From Fulvia fulva (taxonomy: Eukaryota > Ascomycota > Dothideomycetes > Mycosphaerellales > Mycosphaerellaceae), in the NCBI RefSeq assembly GCF_020509005.1, contig NC_063017.1, positions 3,410,001-3,474,000 of the forward strand: DNA of 64,000 bases. The letters are read 5' to 3'. The translations under genes were made by a program, and so were the position numbers. Below the pieces are notes generated by a model. It did not search any database and was not told the origin of the DNA. It saw only the letters and a program-made list of their open reading frames with translations. Below are positions 45,894 to 57,887 of this stretch, piece after piece. Each line of letters starts with the position of its first letter. The stretch's first letter is position 1.

Positions 45894-48800
45894 CTATCTC
45901 GCAGGCGTGATCGACGAGTGGTGTACGTAGCGCAGTGCTGGTATATGTGTGAAAGATGGTTGAAGCTAAGATTGTGGTATAGCTGAGCTGTCTTGAAGCG
46001 ACTGTTAGCGAAAAGGGTCCTCTTCGAGAAGGGTCTTTGGGTGGTAAAGATCGACGAATGATAAGAGAATGCCAGGACTCAAAGTTCATGCGGAAGCTGG
46101 ACACAGGAATGTGTTCGCATAAACACGACAAACGCACGACTCCGCGTTGAGGACCCGTACGCCGGAGGTCTTTCCACTGCCTTGGAGGACGAAGCGAACA
46201 CAGGCTGCGAACGACAGGCATTTGTACGACTACTGCACTGCATCTTGACGATTCTTGTGACGCTGGTTGAGATGCTAGCGTGTCCGGAGACTTGTTGCGT
46301 CGTACAAGGCTTCTCCAGTCGTTGAGCAACACAAGATAGGCACTGGCCGCAGAAATGCCGGATGCCGTCTTCCCGTGCATGCTCCTTGATTGGATGTCTC
46401 CTGCCAAGGATGGCCCGCGGCGTGCGGGGGCCTGCATTGGGATCCGGTTTAGGATTGACAGATGCTGCCACGGGTCGCACTGTTTCGCAGATAGGCAAGT
46501 GGTTTGAGATATGGTCAAATCCTTCGGGGCGCTGCCAATCCGAATTTTGAGCCGTGGCGCACAGCATGGGCTGTATCGCACAAGAGCCTGCCAAACGTCT
46601 TGACAGCAACGTTTGTGAAAGGTGTCAGGAAGGACGGAGTCGAAGCAGGTCGCCAGACACCCGTTCGTCACTGATCCGTCACAGCGATCGGCTCCGCAGG
46701 CGCTGGCGCATGTTGACTCCGACACTCACGATAACGAACATCTCTTCCGGGTGGTCGACAGGCGCCGCATGTCGCAAGTGGCCATATCGAAGACGTCAAT
46801 TGATGCATGGGGTTCTGGGATCGTTGCACACGGCTCCACGAGCACGCTGCAGTCCACAGATTCTCAGACGGGATATCTGCAGGAGCTGCAGCAATCAAGG
46901 CCAGGGATGAGCGGATACCTCTCGCTTCATGCGGTGGTCCTTGTCTGTGCTACCTCTTTCCAAGCCCAGGCCCTCCAGGAATTCCAACGTCTGGACATGT
47001 CGCAAATTCCAAGCACAAGCTTTTGTCCCTTGGGGAATCACAACAAAGACTGGCTCTCGAACCACCTGGTTCATGCTACGCAGCAAGTCGCGATACAGTA
47101 GCGGCGTGAATTATTCAGGACCCGGTATCCTGTCACCGTTGCCACTGGGAAACCTGGCTATCTCCTTATTCGGCAGCAGTGAATACCACAGCGGGGCATA
47201 AGAAGTGATGAGGATATCGCTACCGCGCGATGTGCGTAAAGCACTTGTTGTGGATCACTGGCTCCAGGTCTGGAGTCAATACTCCCTGGGGGAAGGTGTT
47301 GCCAGGCGCGGGCTCTTACAATCACTTTGCAAAGGACCGATTCTTCCACACAAACCTTTGAGGAGGCACTGGAGGCTGTATGCAGCATGATCGTCAAGTG
47401 GTCGCGGTCGTTGAGCGGAGCAGACAATCAGCCCACAAAGCTCTTGTTCTGGCATCCCACCAGCTGCGATGCAATCAGCTGAGTTAAAACTCGCCTTTCA
47501 ATGTAAGGTAATGCTCCACTCTCGATGTGTAGCCATGAGTCCTGACAGCCTGTAGACCAAAACCCGCGAGAGGCACCTGCTTTGGATGAGCTCTCAACGT
47601 AACGATGTGACGAGAGCGAGCTGCTCAGCACTTATGTCGGCATCGAGTCTGATGCTCATTCCGCTCAGACTTGAATCGATCTCTGCAAATGAGTCTATGA
47701 CGGACATCATTCTGCCCATTGCATGTTGTATTGAGGTGAGGTCGTGTTGGCAGGTGGCAGTTTCGCTGCTTACCCAAAGTAAGGACATCGGTGGCTGTTT
47801 CTCTTGCTGCAGTGCCAAGATGAGGCTTCGAGCACGATATCGTCTTATCACCACCACAACCCATTGTACATGATCGTGTTGCAGCAATATCTGCTGGCAA
47901 CATGGCTCTTCCTGACCTGCACTTCACGAGTGAACAATGTGCGAAGCTCTTGCCGAATCAGACCTCGATGGCCTGCCATGGTAGCAACCCGGACCGCATG
48001 ACAAGACTAACATTGCAGCGTGGGCGGTGGTGCTTGAAACAGCACATCCTCGACGATGTGATACTGACTGACTTGAGCTGGGACTGGTATGCCTCGGAAG
48101 ATTGGGAGCACTGTACTCCTCTCAGCGAAGACGGACTGAGCCAACAATCCTCGGTACTTCGTGCAGTCGAGCGTTCACTCGCCTCGTCGAAAGACACGGC
48201 AATCTTGCAACGACTGGTTTATGCCGAGCACCTCACAGGCATTTGCCCGTCCCACGATCGCACGCAGGACTCCTTCGTCGCTGCTTGTACCTCGCTTTGA
48301 ACGATGAAGATGATTAGCAGAGGCAGTCCTTTGCGGAGAGACTTTGCTAGCCCTTATTGGCGCGACATTCTTGCAGCAGACCGTCCAGATGTGCGGAGCT
48401 GCAAGTGCTGTCTCACTGCAGCATACTTGCATCGAGCTTGCGGTGCCGGCAAAAGCACACGGACGTGTGCCAGCAGCAGAGGGTGAGGTGAACTGTGAGG
48501 AGAGAACAAGAAAGAAGGGTTGGGTTTGGGACGAAGCTCAAGTTGCGCTTAACCTTGCCACCGGCACTTTATCTTCTAGTCAAACTCTATACACAGCAGG
48601 CTCAGGGCCGACGCGTCGTGGCTGGCTGCCGATTGCAACATCACCTCAACACAGCCACCGAGGAGACGCATGGTTACTGATCGACTGTGTGGCAGCTTCA
48701 ACAGGAATCGTCGCGATACATCGCTACTCTGTGCTCCGCTTTTCTGATCTGAGATGGCGACATTGGCAGACCCCATGGACAGCCTGTGGCCTTGTGGAGT

Positions 48801-49046
48801 GTGGACTACATGTCCCAAGGAGCGTTTTGCCGACGACGCTGATCATGATGATGATCTCGAGGGAACATGTGTGGCTTCCTACCTTAGCGTGATGCGCCTC
48901 GCGTCTCCCGCCCTGAGCTGCTGGACCAAGCTGTTGGAGAATGGAATCGTGTGCGGGACCTTAACGACTGTGCACGATCATTCTGTTTGCGACACTGAAA
49001 GCACTGATTCTGACAGACCCCAGTAACACAGACGAGGTCACGCAGT
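45894..49046. other. Gene-poor 3.1-kb region
   Basis: No gene I can support on either strand. Some frames look mildly protein-like (46622-47101 plus, 47594-47887 minus, 47902-48300 plus), but none has a family motif or splice structure. It could hold a decayed gene or simply promoter DNA. Confidence 0.45.
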
Positions 49047-50495
49047 ATGTCTGGCCATGGAGAGCACACACCGCCACCACGAGACTTCTGGATCTCACCT
49101 TCATCCCACATACCACCGCAGACGATCGCCTTGCCAGCAGGTGATCAGATTGGCGTGACGGTTGTGCAGCCTCTGGTGATGTGCTTTAGGACGACAAACG
49201 AATATGAAGAGACCCGCTTCATCGACGCAGTGCAGACTGCAGCCGCGGGTTGTCTATCAGAGCTTCCCGCCCTTGCGGGCAAGCTGGTGTGGAAGGATGA
49301 AGCACGGCATCGCATTGAATGCCAGATTCCAGAGAGCCCGAAAGTGCAGGTCCGAATAAAGTGGCTACCTTGGGATGCTCAGAAGCTCGATGCGCAACAC
49401 TGGCCGCCTTACATCTTCCAGCATGCCGAAGTCTGCCTGGCGCCGAGGCCGACATATGGCATTGGAACGTACAATTTTGGTCTGCAAGCAAATATCATTC
49501 GAGGGGGGGTCATCATTGTAATGCACATGAACCATACCATCCTTGACGGCTCAGCTCAGGGCGTTCTGCAGTCTATCTTCGCACATCATTTGGGAAGAGC
49601 GATGGACAAGGGACCTTCGGAGTCCAGTGGCTTGTTACCACCAGTAGCACTCGACAAAACCACCACCTCTGGCTCGCATCCTGCACGACCTATCCTCGAA
49701 TGGAACGATTGGAAGCTGGCCGAAAAGAACACCATGTCTGCCGAAGCAGCAACTAAAGCGCTGTTTGCAAAGCTTGCGAAGCTTACCTTTACAATCTGGC
49801 ATATATCACCAGAGAAGTTGGCAAAGCTTCGACGTAGTATGCAGGACCCCAAGCAGGAGAGGCTCTCCATGGCAACGTGCCTCTCAATCTGGCTTTGGCG
49901 GGCCATCACGCGCACTCGTGCGCTGGCGCCAGATACTGTCACAAGACTGCTTATGCCTATTCAAACTCGCGGTCGTGTGAAAGAGGTGCATCAAAACTAC
50001 TCTGGCAGCGCGCTAGTCTATGGCCGCACGAAGGCGAAAGCCTCGGAGGTTTCATCGCTGCCCGCGCATGAACTCGGCGCCCGCATTGGCAACAGTGTAG
50101 CATGGTGGACCGCTGAAAAGATTCGTGAACACTGGGGCTCGGTCGAGGACTGCGATGACATCGCAAGATATCAGTCAAATACGAATCGTGACTTTGGCAC
50201 CGACATTGAATGCACCCATTTGTCCAACTTCGCCTTCTACAACTTGCACTGGGGAAGAGGGCTGCAGGTTCGTGCATACAGACTCCCCGGCATAGCCTTC
50301 ACAGACGGATGGCTCAATTTCGCACCGCGGCTGGCGTCTGGTGGTAATGAGCTGCTGCTCTATCTGGCGCGTGATACTCTTGAGAAGCTGATGAAGGATG
50401 CCGAGTTTAGAGAGTATGCTGAGTACTGGTCTGCATCAGATCCCGCACTAGATAAGCAAGCTGCAGAGACTGAGCGAACGCTCTCTCGGCTGTGA
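49047..50495 (+). CDS. BAHD/trichothecene-3-O-acetyltransferase-like acyltransferase
   Basis: 482 aa, single exon, PF02458-type transferase. The catalytic HxxxD motif is clear in HMNHTILDGSAQG (H-T-I-L-D, about residue 160). The second family landmark (DFGWG in plants) is represented only loosely by a C-terminal stretch around FYNLHWGRGLQV. These enzymes move acyl groups from CoA to an alcohol or amine and in fungi are common in metabolite clusters. Start at the first ATG, with PPPRDFWISPSSHIPPQ following. Next to a GT2, an FMO and a hydrolase, an acyl-tailoring role is likely, but the substrate is unknown. Confidence 0.88.
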   Translation: MSGHGEHTPPPRDFWISPSSHIPPQTIALPAGDQIGVTVVQPLVMCFRTTNEYEETRFIDAVQTAAAGCLSELPALAGKLVWKDEARHRIECQIPESPKVQVRIKWLPWDAQKLDAQHWPPYIFQHAEVCLAPRPTYGIGTYNFGLQANIIRGGVIIVMHMNHTILDGSAQGVLQSIFAHHLGRAMDKGPSESSGLLPPVALDKTTTSGSHPARPILEWNDWKLAEKNTMSAEAATKALFAKLAKLTFTIWHISPEKLAKLRRSMQDPKQERLSMATCLSIWLWRAITRTRALAPDTVTRLLMPIQTRGRVKEVHQNYSGSALVYGRTKAKASEVSSLPAHELGARIGNSVAWWTAEKIREHWGSVEDCDDIARYQSNTNRDFGTDIECTHLSNFAFYNLHWGRGLQVRAYRLPGIAFTDGWLNFAPRLASGGNELLLYLARDTLEKLMKDAEFREYAEYWSASDPALDKQAAETERTLSRL

Positions 50496-50906
50496 AGAAC
50501 TGGTCTCGCATTTGTTGATGATTCCTCGGTCCTCCCCTATAGTACGACTGCCTCCTCCGCCCTTTGCGTTTGATCTGCAGACGTCTCGAAGAAGTCCTCG
50601 TCGTGACCATATGCTTCAGCAGTGCCAAAGACAGTTTTGGCTTTGGTTGCTCTGCAATGCGGAGAAACCGTTATTATCTGGATATGGACAATTACAGCCT
50701 GTTCTGTCATGAAGCTCGTGTCTATTGTTAAGCTTCACAGTGCCTCGATGAGGTATCGCTGGAATTGCGTCTCCAAACGAGGCGTGCAGAGACAATGTGG
50801 ATAACGTTCGTAAGATCACACAGTAGCGCAAACTGCGTTTTGAATTTCCACGATATTTGCAGGGCAATGAACCATCACAGAGTTTCTTGCCGAGATCCTA
50901 ACCAAT
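50496..50906. other. Convergent intergenic region
   Basis: About 410 bp between the acyltransferase and the GT2 gene; nothing recognised. Confidence 0.5.
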
Positions 50907-52843
50907 TTACACTTTCTGCATCCAGCGCGCAGTGGCAAGGAACGGCGCAAGGCCAAAGTACAGCCACATCAGACCAGTCACACCAAACGTGCCAAAGAAA
51001 GCTGGCTTCGGTGGTGTGATAGCCTCCAGCAATGGCTTCGCGACATTAGTCTTTTCATCGCGCTCCAGGAAATCCTCCCTCGTCTTCTTGTTCGGATCTG
51101 GGGAGAGGACGTATATGACTGGGGTGACAGAGTTGTACAAGCAGTCCAGTAAGATCTTTGTGAAGGGCGGGAAGGCGATGGAGGCTGCCAGCCATTGGTG
51201 AGATGCTGGCTGAGTGGAGAGCGCTTTCGTGATTGTCCAGTAGAGGGTTACCGTCAGACAGGAGAAGTACGTAAGGTGCATCCAGGCTCCGTCATAGACA
51301 ATGGTATGATACAGGCGGCCTATCAGGCTGGAGTTGGCTTTAGCCCTGCTTGCTGCGCTTTCGGCACCAGTGGTTAGGAACTTCGGCATCTTGGACTCGC
51401 CGAAGACGGAGTGATGTACGAGCCACATGATCCCCTTTAGCTGGTATGGCAGGTTCCACAGACGAGTGCCGTCGTCAAGACCGATGGTGCCCTCAGCAGC
51501 TTCTGCCAAGCTCCATGAAAGCATGTATGAGGATGAGTATGCTACGAGGGCCAGGAACATCGAGATGGGTAGGTCGATGCTGTAGTTGGGGACGACAGTA
51601 GTGTTGGCCAGAAGGACGATGGTGGGAAGCGAGATCATCAAGAACAGTCGGAAAATCGTCATATGGAGGACCGGGATCAGGCCAGCAACGCGAGCGCCGA
51701 CAGGCTTGTCTGCGATTATCGCATGCGTGAATAGCGAGTAGGCATGGATGATGCCGGTCATCCACTTCACCTGCAACTTGGCCATATCGGTGTAAGTCAG
51801 CGCATTCAGGCCATGCTTATGTTCTTCCTCGATGATTCTGCATTTGTAGCCATGCGCCTGTAGGATAATGCTGACAATGAACGAGTCCTCCTGCTTGACC
51901 ATGGTGGGAAACCCGCCGATCTTTTCGAAGATCGAGCGTCGTCCAAGGTATCCAGTCCCTTGACAAACGGCTTTACCCTTGCGATCGAACACGCTGCACC
52001 ACATCTGATTCGAGGTGGAAGCGCGGAGCGAGACAAAAGCCCTTCGGTAGATTGTAGAACTTCTGCGGTGAGCCAGCCAGCGCGACCTGCTCATCTTCCT
52101 CGAGGAAAGGCACGGTCGCGCGAAGCCACTCCGGACCCAAGAGCATGTCGATATCGAGTACACCAAAGTACGGTGCAGCGCCGCCGGGGAATGTCTTGAC
52201 CAATTCCATGCCATAACATATGTTTGCGGCCTTGGAATGGATCTTGACTTCGCTTCCCCGAGCACCACCGTGAAGCTGGATCGCGGGATGCTGCTTGCTC
52301 ATCCTCTCGACTAATTCGCGAACTTCTGGAGATCCTCCATCGTCTAGGATGACCACACGGAATCGATCGGCTGGATAGTCCTGTCGAATCGCGGCATTGA
52401 TCGTATCAGTGATGATATCGAGGCTTTCGCCATAGCAGGGTAGGAAGACGTCAACACATGGAACATCGTTGCCGCGAATGCACTTCCGCTCTTGAGGCGT
52501 CCATGTCTTGCCTAGGCCAGAGAGGAGGAGCGCATTCAGCAAACCGCTCACTGCAAGACTTGTCAATATCCATGTCTGCTTGGAACATTCGTTTCTGCGA
52601 ACCTTGAAATGTCCACTCCACGAGCAAGAAGCCTATGTAGGCTGTGAGCTCAATGCCACTGGCGCTTCCAATGTATTTTAGTACTGTTATCCATCGCCAT
52701 GCAAAGTAGATCACGTTCGTGAGCAGTGGTACTTTCGCGAACTTGATGGCCTTGCTCAAAGCTGCGTTCCTGCGCTCCTCTTGCTCCGAAGTGCGTGTCC
52801 TCACAGTTGACACAACTGCTGGTGTAGGCTTGAGATTCGCCAT
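50907..52843 (-). pseudogene. Cellulose-synthase-like GT2 glycosyltransferase, with one frameshift
   Basis: Membrane GT2 of the cellulose/polysaccharide-synthase type. Exon 1 52843-52603 and intron 52550-boundary 52551-52602 (52 bp) join FLLVEWTFQ to VSGLLNALLLSGL. Then come VDVFLPCYGE, VVILDDGGSP, SEVKIHSKAANICYG, FGVLDIDMLLGPEW (DxD) and GSPQKFYNLPKG. Near 52030-52040 the frame must change: the next motifs SNQMWCSVFDRKGKAVCQG, TGYLGRR, MVKQEDSF and LQVKWMTG are in another frame that runs to 50907. The canonical QxxRW is QVKW here. Several C-terminal membrane helices follow. No intron of normal size bridges the shift, so this is either a real 1-nt lesion or an assembly error. About 627 residues if joined. 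Confidence 0.75.
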
Positions 52844-54586
52844 GGTCTGTTGCTGCCTTGATCAAGAAGCAATCAACGAAAGCGTTCCGAATCGAGAGCA
52901 TCAATACTAAAAAGATTTCAGAGACCAACCTGACACCACCGACCTTTGCCTATCGATTGCGGGGTTACTTTCACGCTGTTTGTCAGGGTCGATGGCTATC
53001 GAAGACGGCGTGGGTGCGCAGATTACTGTGGCATCCATGTTGTTGGCCATACCTCTTCGGGTCTTCATCGACACAGCGATTTGCGATTGAGCACCGGCAT
53101 GCAGATCTGTAGGTGTACCGCGAGCAGTGGTCTAGCGTGTGTTCCCCGTTGCCGACCACGGTTGGTAAATTCTATCTTGGCCGCATCAGACAAGACCGCG
53201 GAAAATCACGCAAGCCGGGGTGTATTGTAGCCAAGTAGGCCCGCCAGCCTGGGCGCTGTTCAGCCACGAAGTTGCGCTCCGGGCCTTGAAAACAAGTCGG
53301 ACTTGCCGCGAGTCGAGCTATCCTACCGATGTTGCGACAATTTGCTTTTGGAGCCGAATGAAGCGATGTTAAAGAGTTGCGGCTGCAGCGGGAGATCGCC
53401 AGCACGCAAGGCTCCAGGAACAAGCAACACTGCGGAGTACTGGATTTCCACTCGGTCGAAACATGATTTCCCGGAGAAGGCTTGTCAGGCGCTGAGACAA
53501 TTGGTACTGTTGGGGCTAGCATCAGTGGAGTCGCCGGTACTCACCTCCGCATGCTCGCCTGCGCAAACCTGGTACGGACTGTTCCAGCTGCAAAATCGAC
53601 CACTCTTATGTGCCGATGCCACGATAACGCATGAAGCCCACACAGAGTGCGGTGCAGGGCGTGGAAGCGTCGAGGCGCGGCTGTCATCATCTCGTGTCTG
53701 TCCCTTGACAGTATCTGTTGAAAGGCCGATCTTAGAGTTTCTCCAATCAGGTGCAGTGGCCGTCGTAGTCACTGCGTCGTGGTTCGTGCATTCTGCAGTT
53801 GCCCTTTGTGACAACTATCGCCCAATGGCATTAAGGGCAACGATAGTGACCAAAGATCGGCATGTTTGCTCGGTTCGATGCTGCTGATGAACAGACCGAG
53901 TTTCCTTATCCGACTAGCTATCGTTGTTGCTGCCGGTGTTGAGGAGGCCTTCGCGCACGAGGATGACCAAAAATCTGGGTTTCGGCGTGGTGTGCAAGCT
54001 TGGTTGGCAAGACACCGGGACAAGCACTTGAGTATGTCCTTGGCGCGTGGCGCGCCGCAGCGTACTGGGCGTTGCCGCGGTCTGCGATTGTTGCAGGATC
54101 GGCATCCATAGCCACATCGAAATCCGTAGATGACTGGGGTTGCGTACTGTATGGTGGAGGCACCTTCCAATGTTGACACCTCTTGACCGGCCGTGAATGC
54201 AGGCAAAAGGAGCTAGCAACATTGCCGAGACGGCGGACAGTAAGCAGCGCTTTTTGAACCGAGCATTCAGGATATTACAGGAGGCTCGTTGTATGGCGGA
54301 CCTGTGTCATTGGCCAGCCTGAAAGGGCCAGCACATGCGACCGATCTAGCGTCCCGCCCATTGTCCAGAAATATTAGCGTGGATGTTGATATCACTACAG
54401 GACGGGCTGCATAGCAGGAGACGTCAACGGCGTATCTGCTAGCACTGGCACCCTGCATTGATCAACGAGGCCACACGGTTCGGTGCGAACGAACTGTTTC
54501 TCCAACCCAGTGAACTGGTTTCGCAACTTTCTGTCAATCATCGCCCTGAGCTCCCTTACGGTCCCGAAACCTCATCGCAGTCGAAG
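52844..54586. other. Divergent region between GT2 and monooxygenase genes
   Basis: About 1.7 kb with no supported protein; likely holds both promoters. Short frames on both strands overlap one another and show no motif. Confidence 0.5.
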
Positions 54587-56092
54587 ATGTTGTCGTTCGA
54601 ACAGCCAATGTTTTCAAGGAAGTTGTCGTTTGGAACGCTTGTCGACCTGAGCGAGAAGAACAGTCTGGGACAAGATGCAATCCGACCTCGCATTGCCATT
54701 GTCGGGGCAGGGATCACAGGCGTTTCGACAGCGTGTCACATCCTTGATGCTGGCTATGAATGCCACATTTTCGAGGCTGGTGACGAGGCTAGTGTTGGTG
54801 GTATCTGGGCAAGAGTCAACGACACCTCGACGCTCCAGATCCACTCTCAGTTCTACCGCTTCCACGACGCGGTGTCATGGCAGAGCGACTATCCAAATCG
54901 AAAGGAGATACTGGGGCAAGTCTCGAGCCTGTGGGAACGCTACGATCTCGGTTCTAGGACAACCTTCAGTTGCGAGGTTACAAGCACCTACCAGGAGGAC
55001 GACGGCAAGTGGGTGGTCAATGACCCTGCCAATGGATACTTTGATGGTCTTGTAGCAGCAGTTGGTACTTGCGGAGAAGTGTACACACCGGCCATGGTGG
55101 GTCGAGAGTGCTTCAAGGGTCAAGTCCTGCATTCTTCAGAGCTTGATCGCAACGCTGTGAAGGGCAAGAATGTCCTCATCGTGGGTGGAGGCGCCAGCGC
55201 GGTAGAAGCCCTGGAGTTTGCTTGCGACAATGGCGCGGCGACGGCGAAGGTACTGGCGAGGTCAGAAAGGTGGTTTATCCCGCGACACCCTACGCTTAAT
55301 GCATGCTTGGCAGCGACGATCGGCGACAAATGGGGGATTTTGTCGTACATCCTCGAATTCCTGCTTCGACTCTTCTTCTATAAAGACCTCTCGGCGATGG
55401 CGCCACCTGCGAACTTCGAGGGCAGCCTTTTCTCTGGAACGCCCATTGTCAACAACCGGGTCTTCTCTCTCATGCGGCAAGGCCGCGCCAGCTGGGTCCG
55501 AGGCGACGTCGAATGCTTCACGCCGGAGGGCATCCAATTCTCAAGACGCGTTGGCGGCGCAAAGAAGGGGACATCAGGTGCCAGAGTGATTGAGCAAGGT
55601 GAAGTTTGCATCCTAGCGACTGGCTACACACGTCCATCTCTGAGGTTTCTGCCGAAGTCGAAGTCCTCGGCCAAGTATCAGAAAAATTGGTACCTGCAGT
55701 GTTTTCCGACCGATAACCCGACGATGTGCGCGACCAATTGCACATGGAAAGATGGCATTGGCAGTGTGGGAGGCTGCCACATCGGGGTCTACACTCGTTT
55801 CCTACTTGTCTTCCTGCTCGATCCTCGAACGGCACCATCGGAAGGCATGATGAAAGCATGGGTCGGTCTGGTGCACATACTCAAGAAGCCATGCACAGGC
55901 GGCGCGTTGGCCTTTGTCACTTCTGCGGAACTCTTTTTCTGGTTCCTGGCAGTCATACTCCTCCAGCCCGCGCTTTGGCCGTGGTTGAGCTTCATACTGG
56001 CAGGCCCAGGACCAGATCCAGATCCCAGGGCCTCGCAAAAGGCTTGGAGACAGGCGATAGATACCGCGGCGCCTCTAGTCAAGGCTGGATAA
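54587..56092 (+). CDS. Flavin-dependent (FMO/Baeyer-Villiger-like) monooxygenase
   Basis: 501 aa from the ATG at 54587; the frame is open upstream but without another ATG to about 54458. FAD motif IAIVGAGITGVSTA near residue 36, an EAGDEASVGGIW stretch, the FMO-type FKGQVLHSSEL (FxGxxxHxxxF/L-like), and a second dinucleotide motif VLIVGGGASAVEAL for NADPH. Late motif CILATGYTRPS, also typical. The C-terminus ends with a hydrophobic region (FFWFLAVILLQPALWPWLSF) that may anchor it in a membrane. Family members hydroxylate or insert oxygen into a variety of substrates. The neighbouring hydrolase points to a shared pathway. Confidence 0.88.
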   Translation: MLSFEQPMFSRKLSFGTLVDLSEKNSLGQDAIRPRIAIVGAGITGVSTACHILDAGYECHIFEAGDEASVGGIWARVNDTSTLQIHSQFYRFHDAVSWQSDYPNRKEILGQVSSLWERYDLGSRTTFSCEVTSTYQEDDGKWVVNDPANGYFDGLVAAVGTCGEVYTPAMVGRECFKGQVLHSSELDRNAVKGKNVLIVGGGASAVEALEFACDNGAATAKVLARSERWFIPRHPTLNACLAATIGDKWGILSYILEFLLRLFFYKDLSAMAPPANFEGSLFSGTPIVNNRVFSLMRQGRASWVRGDVECFTPEGIQFSRRVGGAKKGTSGARVIEQGEVCILATGYTRPSLRFLPKSKSSAKYQKNWYLQCFPTDNPTMCATNCTWKDGIGSVGGCHIGVYTRFLLVFLLDPRTAPSEGMMKAWVGLVHILKKPCTGGALAFVTSAELFFWFLAVILLQPALWPWLSFILAGPGPDPDPRASQKAWRQAIDTAAPLVKAG

Positions 56093-56513
56093 TCGGGGCG
56101 CCTGACAGCATTTGTTTCTCCTGTGTTGAGCGTTTGGCATTAGCGATTCGATTCTTGCATATACATAGAGACGGCCAGTCCGCGGCCAGATGCTGGCGTG
56201 TGAGACACCTTGATTTGTGCCTTCTCCGAGTAGTAACGAATGTTATCTCAGTCCATGTGTTGTTGCATTCACAATTGGCATTAGACGATGGAGTGTTCCG
56301 CGTGAGTAGTGCACCGATCAAGTCGTGAGACAACTGGCCAAGAGCTCCAAAGTCGTGGGAACGAGTCTGTAGACTTTCAACGCGGTCCTTGACGCTTTCA
56401 CCTTTCCTTTCACTTTGGCAACAATATCAACCCCAGCGCCATCGACATTCGACATGTGCTCGAGATCCATGTTAGACCGGTGAACTGTCCTCAAAAAGTT
56501 GTCACACGCCTGC
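56093..56513. other. Intergenic region between FMO and hydrolase
   Basis: About 420 bp; same-direction neighbours; nothing recognised beyond a likely promoter. Confidence 0.5.
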
Positions 56514-57887
56514 ATGGCGTCTTTTTTAACGACGTTAAGCGAGCTTCTCGCCGCTGGAGTCGGGCTGTCGTATGGTCTTGGGTTCCTCATCTTTGCACTC
56601 GGGTGGGCCGTCAGGCAGAAAGAGTATTGGTCGGCGCCGTCCAACGATCAGAAAGTTCGGCTACGTCAGGCATCGCGACATCTCTGGTCCCTTTCTGAAG
56701 AGGTTGCAGGGCCCGCAAAGCACAACTTCCTTCAGTTGCCTGACGGACCGCAGCTGCACTACTTGACACCTTTACGGCCTTCTTCGAGTGTCAACAAGCT
56801 CATTGTGCTCCTGTAAGCAGACTGAAGGGTGCTAGGCATTCTGGCGTGTCCTAAGACATCTGCTGACATTGCACCCGTTGCTTTCAGGCATGGATTTCCA
56901 GACTCGGCCTTTCTGTTCAAACGACAGCTCAATTCAGCTCTGGCAGATGAGGCTCAACTCGTAGCGTTGGATCTCCCTGGTTGTGGAGGAAGCGATAGTC
57001 TGGCCTCGTACGAACCGGATCAAATGCTGAACACGATAGCCAGCGCCATCGTTCTCTTGAAGCAGCAGTACCTGAAAGGTACACCAGGGTCGTATTGCCT
57101 TCTAGTGGGACATGATTGGGGAGGCGTCATTGCATACCGTATCGCGGCGGAGACTGAACAGCTTGTGGATCGTGTTGTTACCATCAATGCGCCGTACATG
57201 GCGTACACCGCCAGTGTTCTGAGGTCGCACGTGTCGAACGCCAGAACCTTGCTCTCGCAGTTGTGTTTCGGCGAGGCAATGCGCGAGTTGAACCCTGTCA
57301 TGTCGCAGATTCGCAAGTCTGGCTACACGTACATGTTGACGCTGCCACTCCCGCTCGCCAGGAGAATGCCTCAGCTAGCTGCTTGCTTGGTCAAGTTTGT
57401 GCAACGCATGGAGCATGGGCATCACGGCGAGCCGAGTCCAGACGAGGTCGCCATGCGTCTTGCTATGGCATATGGTCCAAGTTCTCTTGAACAGGAGACG
57501 GCCAGTAGCTCCAGCTCCAGCTCCAGCTATGGTTCATCTGTTTTTGCCCGGTCACAGACCCAGCCGCCGGGTGACTGGGACCAGAAGGTATTGTTATATT
57601 CTGCTGGCCTCTTGTTAGGGCAGTGGACGCCATCATTTGCTGGTCATCGAGTATCCCAAGATGTCCCTGGTGGACTGGCGCACTTCAAGTGCCCTGTCGA
57701 TATCATTTTTGGCATGCAGGATGTCGCCCTGGACTCGAGGGCTGTGGTGGATGGAATTGAAAGCTGTTTCGTGCCTGGATCGGGTAGCATATCGCGATTG
57801 CCTGATTGTGGACATTGGTCTATTATACAGGATGGTGGTGCGGATGCTTTGGAACTGAAGCTCCAGTCGGTCTTGCAAGATAATTAA
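56514..57887 (+). CDS. Alpha/beta hydrolase, epoxide-hydrolase-like
   Basis: Two exons: 56514-56812 and 56888-57887; intron 75 bp; 432 aa. The spliced join gives KLIVLLHGFPDSAFLFKRQL, restoring the HGFPDS oxyanion-type motif. The nucleophile region GHDWGG has Asp at the nucleophile position, as in epoxide hydrolases and haloalkane dehalogenases. Later IIFGMQDVALD may supply the acid and LPDCGHWSI the His. An N-terminal hydrophobic helix (GLSYGLGFLIFALGWAV) suggests membrane anchoring, as in microsomal-type enzymes. A Ser run coded by agctcc repeats (about 57507-57530) sits in the lid region. Likely opens an epoxide made by the neighbouring monooxygenase, an inference from position only. Confidence 0.86.

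Noticed and set aside
45847..46725. 292-codon minus-strand frame
   Set aside because: Overlaps the start of the hypothetical gene at 45231-45893 in another frame, with Cys/Arg/Ser-rich random-like composition.
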